Assembly: GCA_041738285.1 (NCBI GenBank) | Contig: JBGSQB010000143.1 | Location: 1 to 64,000, forward strand | DNA from: SZUA-521 sp041738285 | Lineage (GTDB): Bacteria; Pseudomonadota; Gammaproteobacteria; Pseudomonadales; Azotimanducaceae | Direction: 5' to 3' | Length of the DNA: 64,000 nt | In this document: piece after piece, positions 15,709-25,024 of the stretch | How the letters are laid out: every line of letters begins with the position of its first letter | Numbering within the stretch: position 1 is the first letter of the stretch | Translations under genes and position numbers: made by a program | The notes under the pieces: generated by a model | The model's input: only the letters and a program-made list of their open reading frames with translations | Told to the model about the DNA's origin: nothing | Database searches by the model: none

Positions 15709-16125
15709 TCAGCCCTCCACCACGCGAAAGAATGGGATGTGCACGTCGTCGTTCGCCGCTTCGAACTCGACGCGCACCTTGGCGCCGATGCGAATCGCTT
15801 CGGGCTTGCCCGGATCGACGCCGCGCAGCACCGTCAGCATGCGATCGCCTTCCTTCAGATCGATGTAGGCGGTGACGTACGGCGCGTGCTTGGCCCAGGG
15901 ACCATAGGCGACGTTTTGCACCGCGTAGGTGTGAATCGTGCCCTCGCCACTGCCTTCGACCCATTCGAGGTTCATCGAGTGACAGTGCGGGCAGATCAAC
16001 CGCGGGTACCAATGCACGCGACTGCAATCCTGACACCGCGGCAGCATCAGCTTGCCAGCCTTGGCGCCGTCCCAGAACGGTTTCGTGTGAGTGCCCGGGG
16101 TGGGGATGGGCAGGTCGTAGCTCAT
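15709..16125 (-). CDS. DUF35 OB-fold protein with rubredoxin-like zinc ribbon
   Basis: A 138-residue protein. The N-terminal zinc ribbon has CxxC pairs CQDC and CPHC (residues 31-48). An OB-fold follows, with TIHTYAVQNVAYGPWAKHAP and YVTAYIDLKEGDRMLT. DUF35 proteins partner with thiolases, hydratases or aldolases acting on acyl-CoA and help channel the CoA substrate. It is directly upstream of, and presumably complexed with, the thiolase-like gene. Both are transcribed away from CYP153. Confidence 0.88.
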   Translation of the reverse strand: MSYDLPIPTPGTHTKPFWDGAKAGKLMLPRCQDCSRVHWYPRLICPHCHSMNLEWVEGSGEGTIHTYAVQNVAYGPWAKHAPYVTAYIDLKEGDRMLTVLRGVDPGKPEAIRIGAKVRVEFEAANDDVHIPFFRVVEG

Positions 16126-16247
16126 TGACGTTCCTTCGATCCAATATCAATGCGGCTGATGATAGCGCGACTGGGTGCCGCGACCTGCCAGCCCGGATCG
16201 GTTAAGGTTACCGGCCTTGTCGATGATTTCCGCAGGAGTGTTTTTCC

Positions 16248-17543
16248 GTGAGCGAAGCCGTATCCACCCCGTCACCGCACAGTAACGCCGCCATAAACAC
16301 CGGGCCGCTGCCGGACGCCAAAGACATCGCGCTGGCGGCCATCAACCCGATCAACCCGCGCCTCTTCAGCGAGGACCGCTGGCAGGGCTATTTCGAGCGC
16401 CTGCGCAAGGAAGATCCGGTTCACTTCAACGAGCTCGACTGGGCGGGCCGCTACTGGTCGCTCACAAGATACGACGACATCAAGACGGTCGACTCCGATT
16501 TCGAGAACTTCTCGTCGGCGTCGGGCATTACGCTCGGGCTGCCGATCGGCGCCGAGCCGCCGAAAGGTGCGCTGCAAGGCATCAAGACCTTCATCGCTTC
16601 GGATCCACCGGTGCATGGCGCGCAGCGCAAGACGGTCGCCGGTGTGGTGGCGCCTGGCAATCTGGTGAAACTCGAATCACTCATCCGCGAGCGCACCTGC
16701 CGGGTGCTGGATGACCTGCCCGAGGGCGAGACCTTCGACTGGGTCGATACGGTGTCGATCGAGCTCACCACGATGATGCTCGCCACCTTGTTCGACTTTC
16801 CCTTCGAAGATCGCCGCAAGCTGACGCGCTGGTCCGACGTCACGTTCGCGATTCCGCAGCCGGGCGGCATCATCGAGTCGGTGGAACAACGGCGTACCGA
16901 ACTGCTCGAGTGTCTCGACTACTTCACGCGCTTGTGGAACGAACGCAAGGCGAATCCCGGGGATGATCTGGTGTCGATGCTCGCCCACGGCGAAGAGACC
17001 AAGAACATGCCGCCCATGGAGTTCCTCGGCAATCTGCTGCTGTTGATCGTCGGCGGCAACGACACTACGCGCAACACGATGTCGGGCAGCGTGTATGCGC
17101 TGAATAAGTTTCCCGGTGAGTACGACAAGTTGACCGCCAATCCCAAGCTGATCCCGCAGATGGTGCCGGAAGTGATCCGCTGGCAGACACCACTCGCCTA
17201 CATGCGCCGCACGGCCAACCATGACTGCGAGATCGGCGGCAAGGCGATCAAACAGAACGATCAGATTCTGATGTGGTACATCTCCGGTAATCGCGACGAG
17301 ACGGTGTTCGACAATGCCGATGCGCTCGACATCGAGCGGCCCAATGCACGCCAGCACCTGTCGTTCGGATTCGGCATCCATCGCTGCATGGGTAACCGGT
17401 TGGCCGAACTGCAGCTGCGCGTCTTGTGGGAGGAATTGCTCGCGCGATTCAAGCGGGTGGAAATGCAGGCGGAGCCGAGCCGCACGTTCTCATCGTTCGT
17501 GCATGGCTATACGCACCTGCCGGTGAAGGTGGTGCGCAAGTAG
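16248..17543 (+). CDS. CYP153-family cytochrome P450, alkane/fatty-acid terminal hydroxylase
   Basis: A 431-residue soluble P450 from GTG 16248. The haem loop FGFGIHRCMG places the ligand at Cys380. The I-helix motif is GGNDTT (269-274) and ExxR is E308-R311. Long stretches such as NMPPMEFLGNLLLLIVGGND, PEVIRWQTPLAYMRRTA and MWYISGNRDETVF are characteristic of the CYP153 subfamily, which hydroxylates n-alkanes and similar compounds at the terminal carbon. CYP153 genes usually sit with ferredoxin and ferredoxin reductase genes; neither is adjacent here, so electron partners must be encoded elsewhere. It diverges from the thiolase/DUF35 pair across about 120 bp. Confidence 0.92.
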   Translation: MSEAVSTPSPHSNAAINTGPLPDAKDIALAAINPINPRLFSEDRWQGYFERLRKEDPVHFNELDWAGRYWSLTRYDDIKTVDSDFENFSSASGITLGLPIGAEPPKGALQGIKTFIASDPPVHGAQRKTVAGVVAPGNLVKLESLIRERTCRVLDDLPEGETFDWVDTVSIELTTMMLATLFDFPFEDRRKLTRWSDVTFAIPQPGGIIESVEQRRTELLECLDYFTRLWNERKANPGDDLVSMLAHGEETKNMPPMEFLGNLLLLIVGGNDTTRNTMSGSVYALNKFPGEYDKLTANPKLIPQMVPEVIRWQTPLAYMRRTANHDCEIGGKAIKQNDQILMWYISGNRDETVFDNADALDIERPNARQHLSFGFGIHRCMGNRLAELQLRVLWEELLARFKRVEMQAEPSRTFSSFVHGYTHLPVKVVRK

Positions 17544-17551
17544 GTCGTGAT

Positions 17552-17574
17552 GTGGGAGCGGGCTGGCCCGCGAA
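17552..17574. repeat. Solo REP element
   Basis: The sequence begins GTGGGAGCGGGCTGGCCCGC and continues GAA. The stem GGGC/GCCC is kept but the loop is TG in place of TT. No inverted partner half is visible nearby, so it is a single REP between CYP153 and the yebC-like gene. Confidence 0.75.
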
Positions 17575-17676
17575 TGGCCGATTGCCCGCGCGGGTAGCCG
17601 TCCAAGCCTGCGTTCGCGCGCATGACGGCGCGGCGCCCGGCGTCGTACCATTGCGCAAATCATTCATGGGACCCGT

Positions 17677-18399
17677 ATGGGCCGCATATTCGAAGTCCGC
17701 AAGCACACGATGTTCGCGCGCTGGAATCGCATGGCGAAGCAGTTCGCGAAGGTCGGCAAAGACATCACCATCGCCGTGCGCGCCGGCGGGCCCGACCCGA
17801 ACAGCAATCCGGCACTGCGACGGGTGATACAGAACGCCCGCGCCGTGAACATGCCGAAGGACAAGGTCGACGCGGCGATCCGTCGAGCATCCGGTGCCGA
17901 TGCCAAGGACTATGAAGTCGTCATTTACGAGGGATACGCACCGCACGGCGTTGCCGTGATCGTCGAAGCCGCCACCGACAACACCAAGCGTACGGTCGCG
18001 AGCGTGCGCAGTATCTTCAGTAAGCATGGCGGCAATCTGGGCACCACAGGCGCGGTCGAATACATGTTCAAGCGGATGGGCGTATTCCGACTCGCGCCCG
18101 AGGGCATCGACCAGGACGATCTCGAACTGTATCTGATCGACCATGGTCTCGAAGAAATGGGTGAAGGCAGCGGCGAGAAGGGCGAACCTCAGCTCATCGT
18201 ACGATGCCCGTTCGAGGAGTTCGGGAACGTACAGAAGGCGTTGGAAGAACGCGGCCTGGTACCGCTGTCAGCGGAGCACGAATACGTCTGCATAGCACCG
18301 ACTCAGTTGAGCGAAGCCGACGCCAACGAAGCACTCGAACTGATCGACAAGCTCGAACAGGACGACGATGTGCAGCGCGTATTTCACACCGTCGCCTGA
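17677..18399 (+). CDS. YebC/PmpR/TACO1-family protein
   Basis: A 240-residue protein with the family N-terminus (MGRIFEVRKHTMFARWNRMAKQ in outline) and the blocks GGPDPNSNPALRRVIQNARA, NMPKDKVDAAIRRA and YEGYAPHGVAVIVEAATDN. The segment RTVASVRSIFSKHGGNLGTTG followed by VEYMF is the most conserved region of the family. Members act as transcription regulators or relieve ribosome stalling. This is the short-start variant (MGRIFE) rather than the E. coli YebC N-terminus (MAGHSKW), closer to the YeeN-like branch. It stands alone and is not near ruvC. Confidence 0.88.
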   Translation: MGRIFEVRKHTMFARWNRMAKQFAKVGKDITIAVRAGGPDPNSNPALRRVIQNARAVNMPKDKVDAAIRRASGADAKDYEVVIYEGYAPHGVAVIVEAATDNTKRTVASVRSIFSKHGGNLGTTGAVEYMFKRMGVFRLAPEGIDQDDLELYLIDHGLEEMGEGSGEKGEPQLIVRCPFEEFGNVQKALEERGLVPLSAEHEYVCIAPTQLSEADANEALELIDKLEQDDDVQRVFHTVA

Positions 18400-18503
18400 A
18401 CGCACGCGCGATGCCGCTTCCGCTCTGCGCTGACTCCGCCGACGGTTGAACGAAAAGGCCGTCAGCGCGCACTGATCAGGGCGACGATTGAGGGGTCCGG
18501 GAG

Positions 18504-19148
18504 ATGCAGCGTAGCGACGGCGAAGCAATGGCCCAGTTCGACATTCGGCGCTACCAAGGCAGCGACCTCGACGCGATCTACCGCATCTGTCTGCAGACGG
18601 GAGATGCGGGCACGGATGCAACCGGCACGATCGACGCAGAGCTGCTCGGCCACTATTTCGCCGCACCCTATGCGGTGCTCGAGCCCGATCTCGCCTGGGT
18701 CGCGACCGCCGACGAAAGCCCTTGCGGTTACATCGTCGGCACCGCCGATTCGGATGCGTTCGCGGCAATTGCGCGCGAGCGCTGGTTTGCACCACTGACG
18801 CACCGCTACCCTGCGAGACCCAGGTTCGACGGAAGCCCCGATGCCCGGATGATCCGCTCGATTCATGCCGGGTATCGCGCGCCTGCGTTTGCGTCTGACT
18901 ATCCCGCGCACCTGCACATCAATCTGCTGCCGATTGCGCAGGGGCAGGGGATGGGTGGGAAGCTGATGGACACATTCTGTCGTGCGCTGCAGACAAGGCA
19001 GGTTGCGGGCGTGCACTTCGGCGTCGATCGCCGCAACGAGCGAGCGCTTCGCTTCTACCCCAAGCTCGGCTTCGAGATCATTGACAACCAACATCCGACG
19101 GCCGTCTTCTTCGGCATGAAGCTATCGCAATGGGGACGCAGCGCGTGA
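18504..19148 (+). CDS. GNAT-family N-acetyltransferase
   Basis: A 214-residue acetyltransferase. IRRYQGSDLDAIYRICLQTG is the usual N-terminal strand-helix unit. The acetyl-CoA motif is HLHINLLPIAQGQGMGGKLM, containing Q/RxxGxG/A as QGQGMG. NERALRFYPKLGFEI is the C-terminal motif B. A second start at 18528 is possible. It overlaps the next gene by up to 19 bp, so the two are probably co-transcribed. The acyl acceptor is unknown; coupling with a ChbG-like deacetylase may indicate amino-sugar chemistry. Confidence 0.85.
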   Translation: MQRSDGEAMAQFDIRRYQGSDLDAIYRICLQTGDAGTDATGTIDAELLGHYFAAPYAVLEPDLAWVATADESPCGYIVGTADSDAFAAIARERWFAPLTHRYPARPRFDGSPDARMIRSIHAGYRAPAFASDYPAHLHINLLPIAQGQGMGGKLMDTFCRALQTRQVAGVHFGVDRRNERALRFYPKLGFEIIDNQHPTAVFFGMKLSQWGRSA

Positions 19149-20023
19149 CCAACCGGAATCTCGCGGAGGCATTGGGCTTTGCGCCCAACGCGAAGCTCCT
19201 GATCGTGCACGCCGACGATTTGGGTCTGTCGCGCTCGACCAATATCGCGGCGATGCGCGCCTTCGAGCAGGGCGCGATTACCTCGGGCAGCGTCATGGTG
19301 CCGTGCCCGTGGTTTGGTGACTTCGCCGCGTACTACCGCGCGCACCCATCGCTCGACGTCGGCATTCACGCCACCTTGACTGCGGAGTGGGCGCACTACC
19401 GCTGGGGTGGGGTGCTGCCCGCGACGGAGATTCCAAGTCTCCTCGACCAGCAAGGTTACCTTCACGCCAGCGTCGAGCAGGTTGCGCTGCACGCCGACAT
19501 CAACGAGGCCGAGCGGGAACTGCGCGCGCAGATCGAACGCGCCATCGACTTCGGTATCGAGCCGACCCATCTCGACACACACATGGGCAGCGTCATGGCC
19601 CGCCCCGAACTCGTGGACGTCTATCTGAGGCTCGGCAAGGAATTCAGCCTGCCGGTGCTTGCGCCTTCGCGCGGGTGGTCGGGGGAGGTTTCGCCCTACG
19701 CTGCCGCGGCGCGCGCGATGGGATTTCGAACGTTGGATGGCCTCTACATGATGCATGCGCACGACCCGACGAAGTCGTGGGCGCAGGCCTACGGCGAGAT
19801 GATCGCGGCCATCGGCCCGGGGCTCAATCAACTCATCGTGCATCTCGCGATCGACGATGCGGAGATGCAAGCGATCGCGGTGGATCACCCGGACTTCGGA
19901 TCGGCCTGGCGGCAGTGGGATCTGGACTTCGTGCTCGGCGAAGAATTTCGAAGCCAGCTGATGGCGAACGATGTCGAGCTGATTACCTGGGGACAGGTCC
20001 GCTCCCACAGCTTCGGTTCCTGA
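19130..20023 (+). CDS. ChbG/YdjC-family carbohydrate deacetylase
   Basis: A 297-residue protein. LLIVHADDLGLSRSTNIAAM contains the metal-binding DD motif of the ChbG/HpnK family. HLDTHMGS supplies the second metal histidine, and LDVGIHATLT matches the conserved VGxH block. These enzymes remove acetyl groups from acetylated sugars. The ATG at 19130 lies inside the upstream GNAT gene; GTG at 19145 overlapping the GNAT stop is an alternative start. It converges with the large MshQ-like gene. Confidence 0.87.
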   Translation: MGTQRVTNRNLAEALGFAPNAKLLIVHADDLGLSRSTNIAAMRAFEQGAITSGSVMVPCPWFGDFAAYYRAHPSLDVGIHATLTAEWAHYRWGGVLPATEIPSLLDQQGYLHASVEQVALHADINEAERELRAQIERAIDFGIEPTHLDTHMGSVMARPELVDVYLRLGKEFSLPVLAPSRGWSGEVSPYAAAARAMGFRTLDGLYMMHAHDPTKSWAQAYGEMIAAIGPGLNQLIVHLAIDDAEMQAIAVDHPDFGSAWRQWDLDFVLGEEFRSQLMANDVELITWGQVRSHSFGS

Positions 20024-20044
20024 CCTCGAAACCGGAACCGCGCT

Positions 20045-23000
20045 CTACTTCACTTCGCTCCAGAAAATGATGCGGTCGTGCCCTCGAAAACGACCGAAGG
20101 TCGCCGTCGCTGAAGGATCTTGAACACCTGCACCCTGCCAATCGAATTCCAGCCAGGCGGGCGCATCGGCGGTCATTCTGAGAATGCCGGTTGCGCCACC
20201 GTTCGGCGCCATCAAGTTGAGGTTGAAGTCAGCACCGATGGGGGATGCACGGTATTGATCAGCGGCGACGCCCGGCGCGCCACAGGCAAACGCGCCACTC
20301 GCGCCCGCCGCATCCCAGATGCAGGTTGCACCCGGCAGCAGGGCGTCACCGGTATCTGCGTCGGTGATCGCAACCGTGTTGATGGTGGTGCATGTGTCGG
20401 CGAGGTTGGGCTGGAAACGATTGCTCGCGCCGGCAAAGTACTCGACCCGCATCGGCACGGGTAGAGTCTGCAGTTCGGATCCATAGGCTGCATCGATGTT
20501 CAAACGCCCGTAGCGGATGGGCACGCCGACTGGCGATAAGTTCAAAGGCAGACCCGCAGCCGTCGTACCGTCTTCGGTGTCGGTGACGGCGGTCAGCGCA
20601 CGAGTGACGTCGCTGACGAACTCGCCCACCTGATCGTTCAAGGTGCGGCCATACGTGAAGGCATCATCCACCAAGGTCAGCGACAGCGTGCCATCGCCGT
20701 TGTCGAGCAGTGTTGGCGCACCCGGTACCATGCTGACCGTCACCGGCGTTGCGCCATCGGCACCCAGTGTCGTTGCATCGCCGCTCAGCGTCGACAGGCT
20801 CACTTCCGCAGGCGCCAGCTTGTTGTAGGCGCCCGTGTAGTTGCGTGTTGGCGAGCCGTCGCCGGCCCTGGCTGTGATCAATAGTTCCGGAACAATCGAG
20901 TAGCCAATGCCTGTACCGGCGTAGCTGAACCCGGTACAGGTGTTGGCCAGCGCGCCGGGTTCGCTGACCACGACATCGAAATGGTCTGGCGTGAAGCGCC
21001 CCACCCAAGCCGTTGCGGCGGGATTGGCGAAATCGCAACCAATGCGACCATTGCCGTCGGGCGCGTTGGCGAGACTTCCCGGAATGCAGTCACCAGGCTG
21101 ATCCACCGCAGTGAATCCTGCATCGCGAATGGCGTTGGCGAGGAAGCGGAAATTGCCAACCTCGCTGTAGCTGAAGGTCGTGCCAGTCGCGATGCCCGTC
21201 GCCGCATCGGCACTGCCAAAACCACCGCCGAGGTTGCCAATGGCCACCGCACCTGCGTGCGCCTCAATCGGACTCGCCACGACCACGGGTGTGCCCTCAT
21301 AGCCGGGACCCGCGGATACCGAGAGGCTGAAGGCAGCCCCCACCTCGAGCGCCGGAGCGCCCGAGGCACCTGCGTTGTTCAAGGCGGCAGGCTGCAATGC
21401 GAACGCGGTGGGTCGCACCGAGAAACTGTCGGTCGAACAACCCACGACGGCCGGTGAATCGTTGGCATCGGTGACCCTGCAAGCGACCGCGGGATACGCG
21501 CGCGCGACGGCGAACATGGGGCTCTGCGCGCGGCCGCCATCCGCGGCGCGAAATGTCACCGGCGCGGAGAGGGCTGGCGTCAAGGCGGGCAATGCGGGGC
21601 AAGACCCCCCGCTGGAGGAATCGACCAGTTCAACGTTGATCGTACGGTCGGTCGTCTGCGCATACTGGGTGTCGATTCCATCGGCGACGTTGTCGCCGTC
21701 GCCATCGCGCAGGGCCGCGATATCCAATACGAAGGACGAGCCCGCAGCTTTGGTGTGCAGCCGTCCCGTGATTGCGTCATCGCCCGGTTCAATGCAGTTG
21801 AAGGCAAATGCGGGTTCGTCGACGACGATCAACGTACCGCACACCTGGGTCTTGTCCTTCAATATAGCCAGTGCACCGCCGCTTAGTGGACGCTGGTAAA
21901 CGGAGAACTCGTCGATGGCGCCGTTGAATCGCCACCGACTGGTGGCTTCGGACGTGCCATCGACTTCGCCGCCAATGCTCGCCGGTCCATTGTCGATACC
22001 CCAGTTGTTGGTGTAGGTGTCCTGCGCGACCGGCGTCAAACCGCCATCGACATAGATCTTGCGCGTTTTGTTCGGCGCGTCGTGGACCACGGCGACGAAA
22101 TGCCACGCGCCTTGCGTGATCACCGCAGGGCTGTCCAGGATCACCGGCTGCACGGCGCGCGAGAAGAAGCGTAAGCGGCCCGCGCCGCCGTCACCGAGGC
22201 TGAACGCGAATCCGCCGCTGTTGTTGCGATCATCGGCGAAGATGCGTTGATCGTTCCCCAGTTCGTTTGGCCTTATCCAGGCTGCGATGGTGAAGCTGCC
22301 GCTCAGATTCGGAAACGTAGGCAGGCTCACGTAATCATCCGTGCCGTCGAATGATCCATGGCGGCAGGTGCCGGGCGAGTTCGGCACGATCGGATAATCG
22401 TACGCGGTGCGTGCACCGTTGAAGGCCGTGCCTTGATTGCCGTTGCCGGAACTGTCGGTCACGCTGCCCCAATTCAGTTCGTTCATGTACCAAACGGCCA
22501 AGGGGTCACAGTCGGCCGCGGTTTCCAGACCGATCTCGGCAGCCCCCGTGTAGGCGTCGCCGTAGTTGTCGGCCGTGTGCAACCGAAACAGCCGCGCAGT
22601 GACGGATGGGAAATTCCAGCTTTGGGATGTCGCCGCCTGATTGGCAGTAAAAACATACGAAGGCCCGACCGGATCGCCCAGCAGTTCGAATTCGCGTGCC
22701 CCGATGTAGCTGCCGTCGCCATGATTGCTCACCGTTCGCAGCCTGGCTGCGACGACCCCCGTCGCCACATCGTCGAGATCGAGCGTGAACAGCTGACGGG
22801 TCGAGGTGTCGCTCGCCTCGAACGTGTGGGATGCAACCACAGATGGGCCGAGCAGGCGTAGCTCACGGACACCGATGTAGCCGGCGTCGCCGTAGTTGCT
22901 GATGGTCTGCAGCCGAACCGCGGTCACGTCGGCCGGCCGATCGGCGGGGTCGATCACGAACACCTGTTCGGTCGCACTCTGTTGCGCCACGAACGTCTGG

Positions 23001-25024
23001 TTGCGCACGATGCTGTCGCCCAATACCTTGAACTCGCGCACCCCAACGTAGGTGTCGCCGTAGTTGTTGATCGCCCGCAGACGCACCGCGGTCACCTGAG
23101 TCGGTTGCGCGGCGGGGGCGAGCGAAATGACCTGCTCGGCTGCGGCTTGAGCCGCGCTGAAGGTGTGGCTGGGACCGACGGCATCGCCCAGCAACTCGAG
23201 CTCGCGAATGCCCGTGTAAGCATCGCCAAAATTGCTGAGCGTACGCAGACGGAAGGCGGTCACATTGGTTTGCGTCGCCACCGACCAGGTCTGGGGCGCG
23301 CTGCCCTGGGTTGCACTGAATACCGTACCACCACCGGGCGCCAGTACCGGCTGCCACGCACCACCACCGATCTGAACGTCGACTTCGAACGTCGCGACCG
23401 ATCGGGCGCTGCCATAGTTCTGCATCCGCAGCGTCGAGAAGTTCACGGCATCGCCGGTGCTGCCATTCAGGTCCGTGTCGAATGCGAACTGCAGCGTATT
23501 GGTTGGATTGCTGCTCAACCATATGGACAGCGGGCTGCCATCGATCAGGTTCACGCCGGCCCAGCTGGTGGTGTTGACCTGCGAATTGACGCTGGTCAGC
23601 ACACCGCCTTCATGCCGCGAGAGAAAGTTGAACCCCGAATCTCCTGCCGCCGATCCAGGTACGGGCAACTTGGTCCACGTCGGCACTGTCGCCGTTTGTA
23701 CCTCGATCTGGAAATCCTTCAGCGACCGTGCACTGCCATAGTTCTCGAACGCGATCTTCTGCAACGTGAATTGATCACCTGCAGTGCCAGTGCTGCCGTC
23801 ATCGTTGCCGTCGAACACGAAATCCAGATTGTTGTTCGCCTGGTCGCTCAGCCAGATGGTCTGGGTGGAACCATCATGGATGTTCGCCGCTGCCCAACTG
23901 CTGCTGTTCAACTCGCGATTGATGGCGGTCAGGGTGCCGCCGTTGTGAGACTGCGCGAAGTTGAAATCGGGCTGACCGGCGGTGCTGCCCGGCACCGGTA
24001 GCGCCGTCCACGCGGGGTTGGTTGCAGTCTTGACCAGAATCTGGAACTCGCGCACGGAACGGGTGCTGCCTTCGTTCTGCATGGCGATCTTCTCGAGTGT
24101 GAAACGATCGCCCGCATCGCCGGTCAAGCCGGTGACGCCATCACCATCGGGATCGAAGGAGAAGTCGAGGTTGTTGTTGGTCCGGTCGCTGAGCCAGATA
24201 CTCTGGCTCGCGCCATCGTGGATGTTTGCGGCGGCCCAGGAGGTGCTGTTCAGCTCGCGGTTGATCGCATCGAGGCGGGCCCCTTCCTGGGCCGATGCAA
24301 AATTGAAATCCGGGTCACCGACGTTGCTGCCAGGAACTTCCAGCTTTTCCCAGGTCGTACCGTCCTGGCTGACTTCGACTTGAAACTGTCTGATCGACCG
24401 GCTGCCGCCGTAGTTGTGTAGCGCAAATTGGCTGATATCGACCGTGTTGCCCGCACTGCCATCCCAATCGGTATCGAATGCGAAGTCGAGAGTGTTGTTG
24501 CCCTTATCACTCAACCAATAGTCACCGAGATTGCCGTTGTTGATGTGCGCGGCCGCCCATGTGGAACTGTTCAGCTGCTTGTCGTGCGCCGTCAGGCGTC
24601 CACCCTGACCCCAATGCACGTGGTTTGCGGGGCCTACCGGATTCGCCTGCGCAACAATGGGGGTCCAGCCGATCGTTCCGGTATCGGTGCTGAGGGAGGC
24701 ATCCAGCGTATACAGCAACACGAACTGCCGGATCGAACGGTTGCTGCCATGGTTCTGCAACGTGAATTGACCGAAACAACGCTCGGTGCTGCTCGCATCG
24801 AAGGCAAAGATCAGATCGTTGTCACGCCGGTCGGATAGCCAGCGGGTCGACGTGTTGTCGTCGAGCAGGTTGGTGGCCGCCGAACTGCTACTGTTCAACT
24901 GCTTGTCGGCCAGCGTGTTGATGGCCGTACCACCCGGCGCGAACAGATCGGCGGCGTAGGCGTGGCAAGCGATCAGGCCCGTCCCGAGCAGCGCGGCCAG
25001 TCGCAATGGAATCAGCCGACTCAT
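20045..25024 (-). CDS. mshQ: Giant MshQ-like surface protein with discoidin-like, YGD and LamG repeats
   Basis: A 1659-residue exported protein with a signal peptide ending near residue 24 (CHAYA|AD). Five repeats of about 105-115 residues follow (about 30-140, 141-245, 246-358, 359-470, 471-575). Each has LNS.SWAA.NI.DG....WLSD..NN.LDF.FD and R S.R.FQ, resembling discoidin/F5-8C-type binding domains. Five shorter units (about 588-835) share RLRT.SN.GD.Y.G.RE.ELLGD. A LamG-like domain spans about 840-1055, with DYVSLPTFPNLSGSFTIAAW and DEFSVYQRPLSGGALA. The rest, to FGRFRGHDRIIFWSE, matches the MshQ C-terminal (DUF6701) region. It is last in the mshCDOPQ run and overlaps mshP by 4 bp. It is probably a pilus-associated adhesin; the N-terminal arrays are unusually long. 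Confidence 0.85.
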   Translation of the reverse strand: MSRLIPLRLAALLGTGLIACHAYAADLFAPGGTAINTLADKQLNSSSSAATNLLDDNTSTRWLSDRRDNDLIFAFDASSTERCFGQFTLQNHGSNRSIRQFVLLYTLDASLSTDTGTIGWTPIVAQANPVGPANHVHWGQGGRLTAHDKQLNSSTWAAAHINNGNLGDYWLSDKGNNTLDFAFDTDWDGSAGNTVDISQFALHNYGGSRSIRQFQVEVSQDGTTWEKLEVPGSNVGDPDFNFASAQEGARLDAINRELNSTSWAAANIHDGASQSIWLSDRTNNNLDFSFDPDGDGVTGLTGDAGDRFTLEKIAMQNEGSTRSVREFQILVKTATNPAWTALPVPGSTAGQPDFNFAQSHNGGTLTAINRELNSSSWAAANIHDGSTQTIWLSDQANNNLDFVFDGNDDGSTGTAGDQFTLQKIAFENYGSARSLKDFQIEVQTATVPTWTKLPVPGSAAGDSGFNFLSRHEGGVLTSVNSQVNTTSWAGVNLIDGSPLSIWLSSNPTNTLQFAFDTDLNGSTGDAVNFSTLRMQNYGSARSVATFEVDVQIGGGAWQPVLAPGGGTVFSATQGSAPQTWSVATQTNVTAFRLRTLSNFGDAYTGIRELELLGDAVGPSHTFSAAQAAAEQVISLAPAAQPTQVTAVRLRAINNYGDTYVGVREFKVLGDSIVRNQTFVAQQSATEQVFVIDPADRPADVTAVRLQTISNYGDAGYIGVRELRLLGPSVVASHTFEASDTSTRQLFTLDLDDVATGVVAARLRTVSNHGDGSYIGAREFELLGDPVGPSYVFTANQAATSQSWNFPSVTARLFRLHTADNYGDAYTGAAEIGLETAADCDPLAVWYMNELNWGSVTDSSGNGNQGTAFNGARTAYDYPIVPNSPGTCRHGSFDGTDDYVSLPTFPNLSGSFTIAAWIRPNELGNDQRIFADDRNNSGGFAFSLGDGGAGRLRFFSRAVQPVILDSPAVITQGAWHFVAVVHDAPNKTRKIYVDGGLTPVAQDTYTNNWGIDNGPASIGGEVDGTSEATSRWRFNGAIDEFSVYQRPLSGGALAILKDKTQVCGTLIVVDEPAFAFNCIEPGDDAITGRLHTKAAGSSFVLDIAALRDGDGDNVADGIDTQYAQTTDRTINVELVDSSSGGSCPALPALTPALSAPVTFRAADGGRAQSPMFAVARAYPAVACRVTDANDSPAVVGCSTDSFSVRPTAFALQPAALNNAGASGAPALEVGAAFSLSVSAGPGYEGTPVVVASPIEAHAGAVAIGNLGGGFGSADAATGIATGTTFSYSEVGNFRFLANAIRDAGFTAVDQPGDCIPGSLANAPDGNGRIGCDFANPAATAWVGRFTPDHFDVVVSEPGALANTCTGFSYAGTGIGYSIVPELLITARAGDGSPTRNYTGAYNKLAPAEVSLSTLSGDATTLGADGATPVTVSMVPGAPTLLDNGDGTLSLTLVDDAFTYGRTLNDQVGEFVSDVTRALTAVTDTEDGTTAAGLPLNLSPVGVPIRYGRLNIDAAYGSELQTLPVPMRVEYFAGASNRFQPNLADTCTTINTVAITDADTGDALLPGATCIWDAAGASGAFACGAPGVAADQYRASPIGADFNLNLMAPNGGATGILRMTADAPAWLEFDWQGAGVQDPSATATFGRFRGHDRIIFWSEVK

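Noticed and set aside
18427..18468. Inverted repeat GCGCTGAC / GTCAGCGC after the yebC-like gene
   Set aside because: The loop is 26 nt and no T-run follows; could be chance in GC-rich DNA.
22982..24001. 339-codon open frame on the plus strand
   Set aside because: Antisense to the repeat region of mshQ; its apparent repetitiveness simply mirrors the MshQ repeats.
23160..24950. CRISPR-like regular repeats
   Set aside because: The repeats are coding, in frame, of protein-domain size and variable in sequence; they belong to mshQ.
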